DNA of 15,436 nt from Candidatus Coatesiibacteriota bacterium. Its GTDB lineage: Bacteria; RBG-13-66-14. Of the stretch, positions 14,145-15,436 are shown piece after piece. The stretch spans positions 1 through 15,436 of the forward strand of contig DAOVLG010000007.1 in the NCBI GenBank assembly GCA_030631385.1, given 5' to 3'. The notes below the pieces were generated by a model that was not told the origin of the DNA, searched no databases, and saw only the letters and a program-made list of their open reading frames with translations. Position numbers and translations under genes: made by a program. Every line of letters starts with the position of its first letter. Position 1 is the stretch's first letter.

Positions 14145-15413
14145 TTAGGGAAAATCGAAATCACCCACGGCCGCGCAGGCGGGTATCTCGTCGCCAATAC
14201 CTTCCAGTGAGGTTTCGGTGGCCAGGCAGACGTGGCGGCCGATACTCATCCCGGGCGGTATCTTGTTTCCCTTGCCGATCACCGTGATGCCCCCGGAAAA
14301 GAGCTCGCCGTACCGCTCGTTCCCGCCGTGGAAGTCACCGACGCCGACCCGGGCGTCCTCGCCGATCTCGCACCTCCGGTCAACGATCACGCGGTCTATC
14401 ACCGCCCCCTTCCTCACCACCGTGTCTCCGAAGAGGATCGAGTCCCTCACCAGGGCTCCCCCCTCCACGTAGACCCCCCGGTTCAGGATGGAGTTGATCA
14501 CCTTGCCGTTCACGATGGAGCCGTTGGCGACCAGGCTGCGGACGGCGTGGCTCTCGGGACCGAACTTGGCCGGCGGCATCTCGTCGGTGGGGGTCATGAT
14601 CGGCCAGGAGGCATCCGCGGTCTCCAGGCGGGGCGAGTCCCGTAAAAGCTCCATGTTGGCCTGGTAGTAGGGCGTCAGCTCACCCACGTCCTCCCAGTAG
14701 CCGTTGAAGGGAAACTGGTGCACCACCCCCTCGCCCACGGCGGGGATGATCACGTCCCCCACCAGGTCGTACTGGCCCTTTTTTAAAGGCTCCAGCTTGT
14801 GGGTTAAATAGGCCGCGTCGAAGAGGTAGATCGCCATGCTGGCCACGGTCCCCACGGGCTTCTCCGGCTTCTCCAAGAAGGCGGTGATCCGGTCGTCGTC
14901 GGCAACCTCAACGATGCCGAAGCGGCGGACCTCTTTTAAGTCCGCGACGGCGGTGGCGATGGTGACGGCGGCCCGGCGGCGGCGATGCTGGCGGATCAAC
15001 CCGCGGAAATCCATCTTGAAGATGAGGTCCCCGGGCAGGACCAAAACGAAATCGTGCCCCTGGAAAACCCGGCGGTTCTGCCGCAGCGCATCGGCGGTTC
15101 CACGGTACCAGTACGAGGCGGCGTCGGTTTGGATCGGCTGCAGGAGGGAGACGCCGGTCCGCTTGCGGTCCAGGTCCCAGGCCTGCCCCGTACCCAGGTG
15201 ATCCATCAGGCTGATCGGGTTGTACTGGGCGAGGACGCCGATGTCGTAGAGACCGGAGTTGACGCAGTTGGAGAGGGGGAAGTCAATCAGGCGGTACCGC
15301 CCGCCGAAGGGCATGGACGAAACCGCCCGGTGGGCGGCGAGAACGGACAGGCTCTCGCCCTTGCCCCCGGTGAGGATCAGCACCTTGATCCGCTCTTCGC
15401 TTAGAGACCGCAT
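14145..15413 (-). CDS. Glucose-1-phosphate adenylyltransferase-like protein (GlgC/GlgD type)
   Basis: A 422-aa nucleotidyltransferase plus left-handed beta-helix protein of the ADP-glucose pyrophosphorylase family, which makes ADP-glucose for glycogen. Conserved parts: PFGGRYRLIDFPLSNCVNSG (35-54), SLMDHLGTGQAWDLDRK (68-84), WYRGTADALRQN (102-113), the catalytic-type PGDLIFKMDF with D129, FLEKPEKP with K182, and GYWEDVGELTPYYQANMELL. The C-terminal helix has NGSIVNGKVINSILNRGVYV-type repeats. The pyrophosphate loop is aberrant: GGKGESLSVLAAHRAVSSMP replaces the usual GGxGxRLxPLTxxRAKPAVP, so the Arg (here S21) and the Lys of RAKP are missing. The RAVSSMPFGGRYRLIDF and MDHLGTG-WDLDRK wording is closer to GlgD, the regulatory partner in Firmicutes, yet D129 is kept. 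It may be a variant enzyme or a regulatory subunit. ATG start at the right edge; a TACTAT box (15427-15422) is 8 nt upstream. Confidence 0.8.
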   Translation of the reverse strand: MRSLSEERIKVLILTGGKGESLSVLAAHRAVSSMPFGGRYRLIDFPLSNCVNSGLYDIGVLAQYNPISLMDHLGTGQAWDLDRKRTGVSLLQPIQTDAASYWYRGTADALRQNRRVFQGHDFVLVLPGDLIFKMDFRGLIRQHRRRRAAVTIATAVADLKEVRRFGIVEVADDDRITAFLEKPEKPVGTVASMAIYLFDAAYLTHKLEPLKKGQYDLVGDVIIPAVGEGVVHQFPFNGYWEDVGELTPYYQANMELLRDSPRLETADASWPIMTPTDEMPPAKFGPESHAVRSLVANGSIVNGKVINSILNRGVYVEGGALVRDSILFGDTVVRKGAVIDRVIVDRRCEIGEDARVGVGDFHGGNERYGELFSGGITVIGKGNKIPPGMSIGRHVCLATETSLEGIGDEIPACAAVGDFDFP

Positions 15414-15436
15414 TACAGCTAATAGTAGTGGAGAAC

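Noticed and set aside
1..15436. tRNA, rRNA, CRISPR array, insertion sequence or integrase
   Set aside because: I looked on both strands and saw no cloverleaf with CCA-type ends, no rRNA core motifs, no regularly spaced repeats and no transposase or integrase motifs.

Overview
The window looks like a chromosomal segment of an uncultured diderm (Gram-negative type) bacterium of fairly high GC. Evidence for two membranes is a signal-peptide protein with beta-barrel features and a C-terminal aromatic residue, several lipobox lipoproteins, a Spy/CpxP-like helical protein and a PilT-type pilus ATPase. Gene content is housekeeping (miaB, pdxA, ftsY, rarA, a DinG-like helicase, a GlgC/GlgD-like protein). 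I cannot name the lineage from sequence alone; the dense intergenic palindromes and Asp/Glu-rich lipoproteins recall candidate-phylum metagenome genomes, but that is an impression only.

Layout. Positions 2-442 (+) hold the 3' part of a Spy/CpxP-like gene, closed by a strong terminator (480-511). A 522-621 intergenic block carries a composite palindromic repeat and a second hairpin. Everything from 641 to the right edge is on the minus strand. From right to left there are four groups. (1) A GlgC/GlgD-like gene (15413-14145), an AT-rich secreted orphan (14053-13292), a secreted protein of unknown function (13276-12518) and rarA (12512-11151). (2) Two tandem paralogous lipoproteins (11012-10533 and 10452-9718), ending in a terminator at 9666-9698. 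(3) A coiled-coil-type lipoprotein (9632-8913) tightly coupled to a DinG-family helicase (8908-6926), with a promoter that contains a palindrome in its spacer and leaves almost no leader. (4) A probable seven-gene operon from a good sigma70-like promoter at 6888-6916: pilT remnant, ftsY remnant, GNAT, pdxA, a DUF3553-like protein, miaB, outer-membrane protein. Spacings inside this operon are 4 to 30 nt or overlapping.

The most notable point is in group 4. Both pilT and ftsY keep recognisable ends but lack internal blocks: pilT has lost two, ftsY one, and all the Walker A P-loops are gone. ftsY is normally essential, so either intact copies exist elsewhere or the assembly collapsed here. Second, two genes have composition unlike their neighbours: the DUF3553-like gene fitted between pdxA and miaB by a TTGA overlap and an in-frame stop, and the roughly one-third-GC secreted orphan at 13292-14053. 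Third, the GlgC-like protein keeps catalytic Asp and Lys motifs but has a GlgD-like, degenerate nucleotide-binding loop. I found no CRISPR array, tRNA, rRNA, insertion sequence or obvious defence system; no intergenic stretch exceeds 300 bases.
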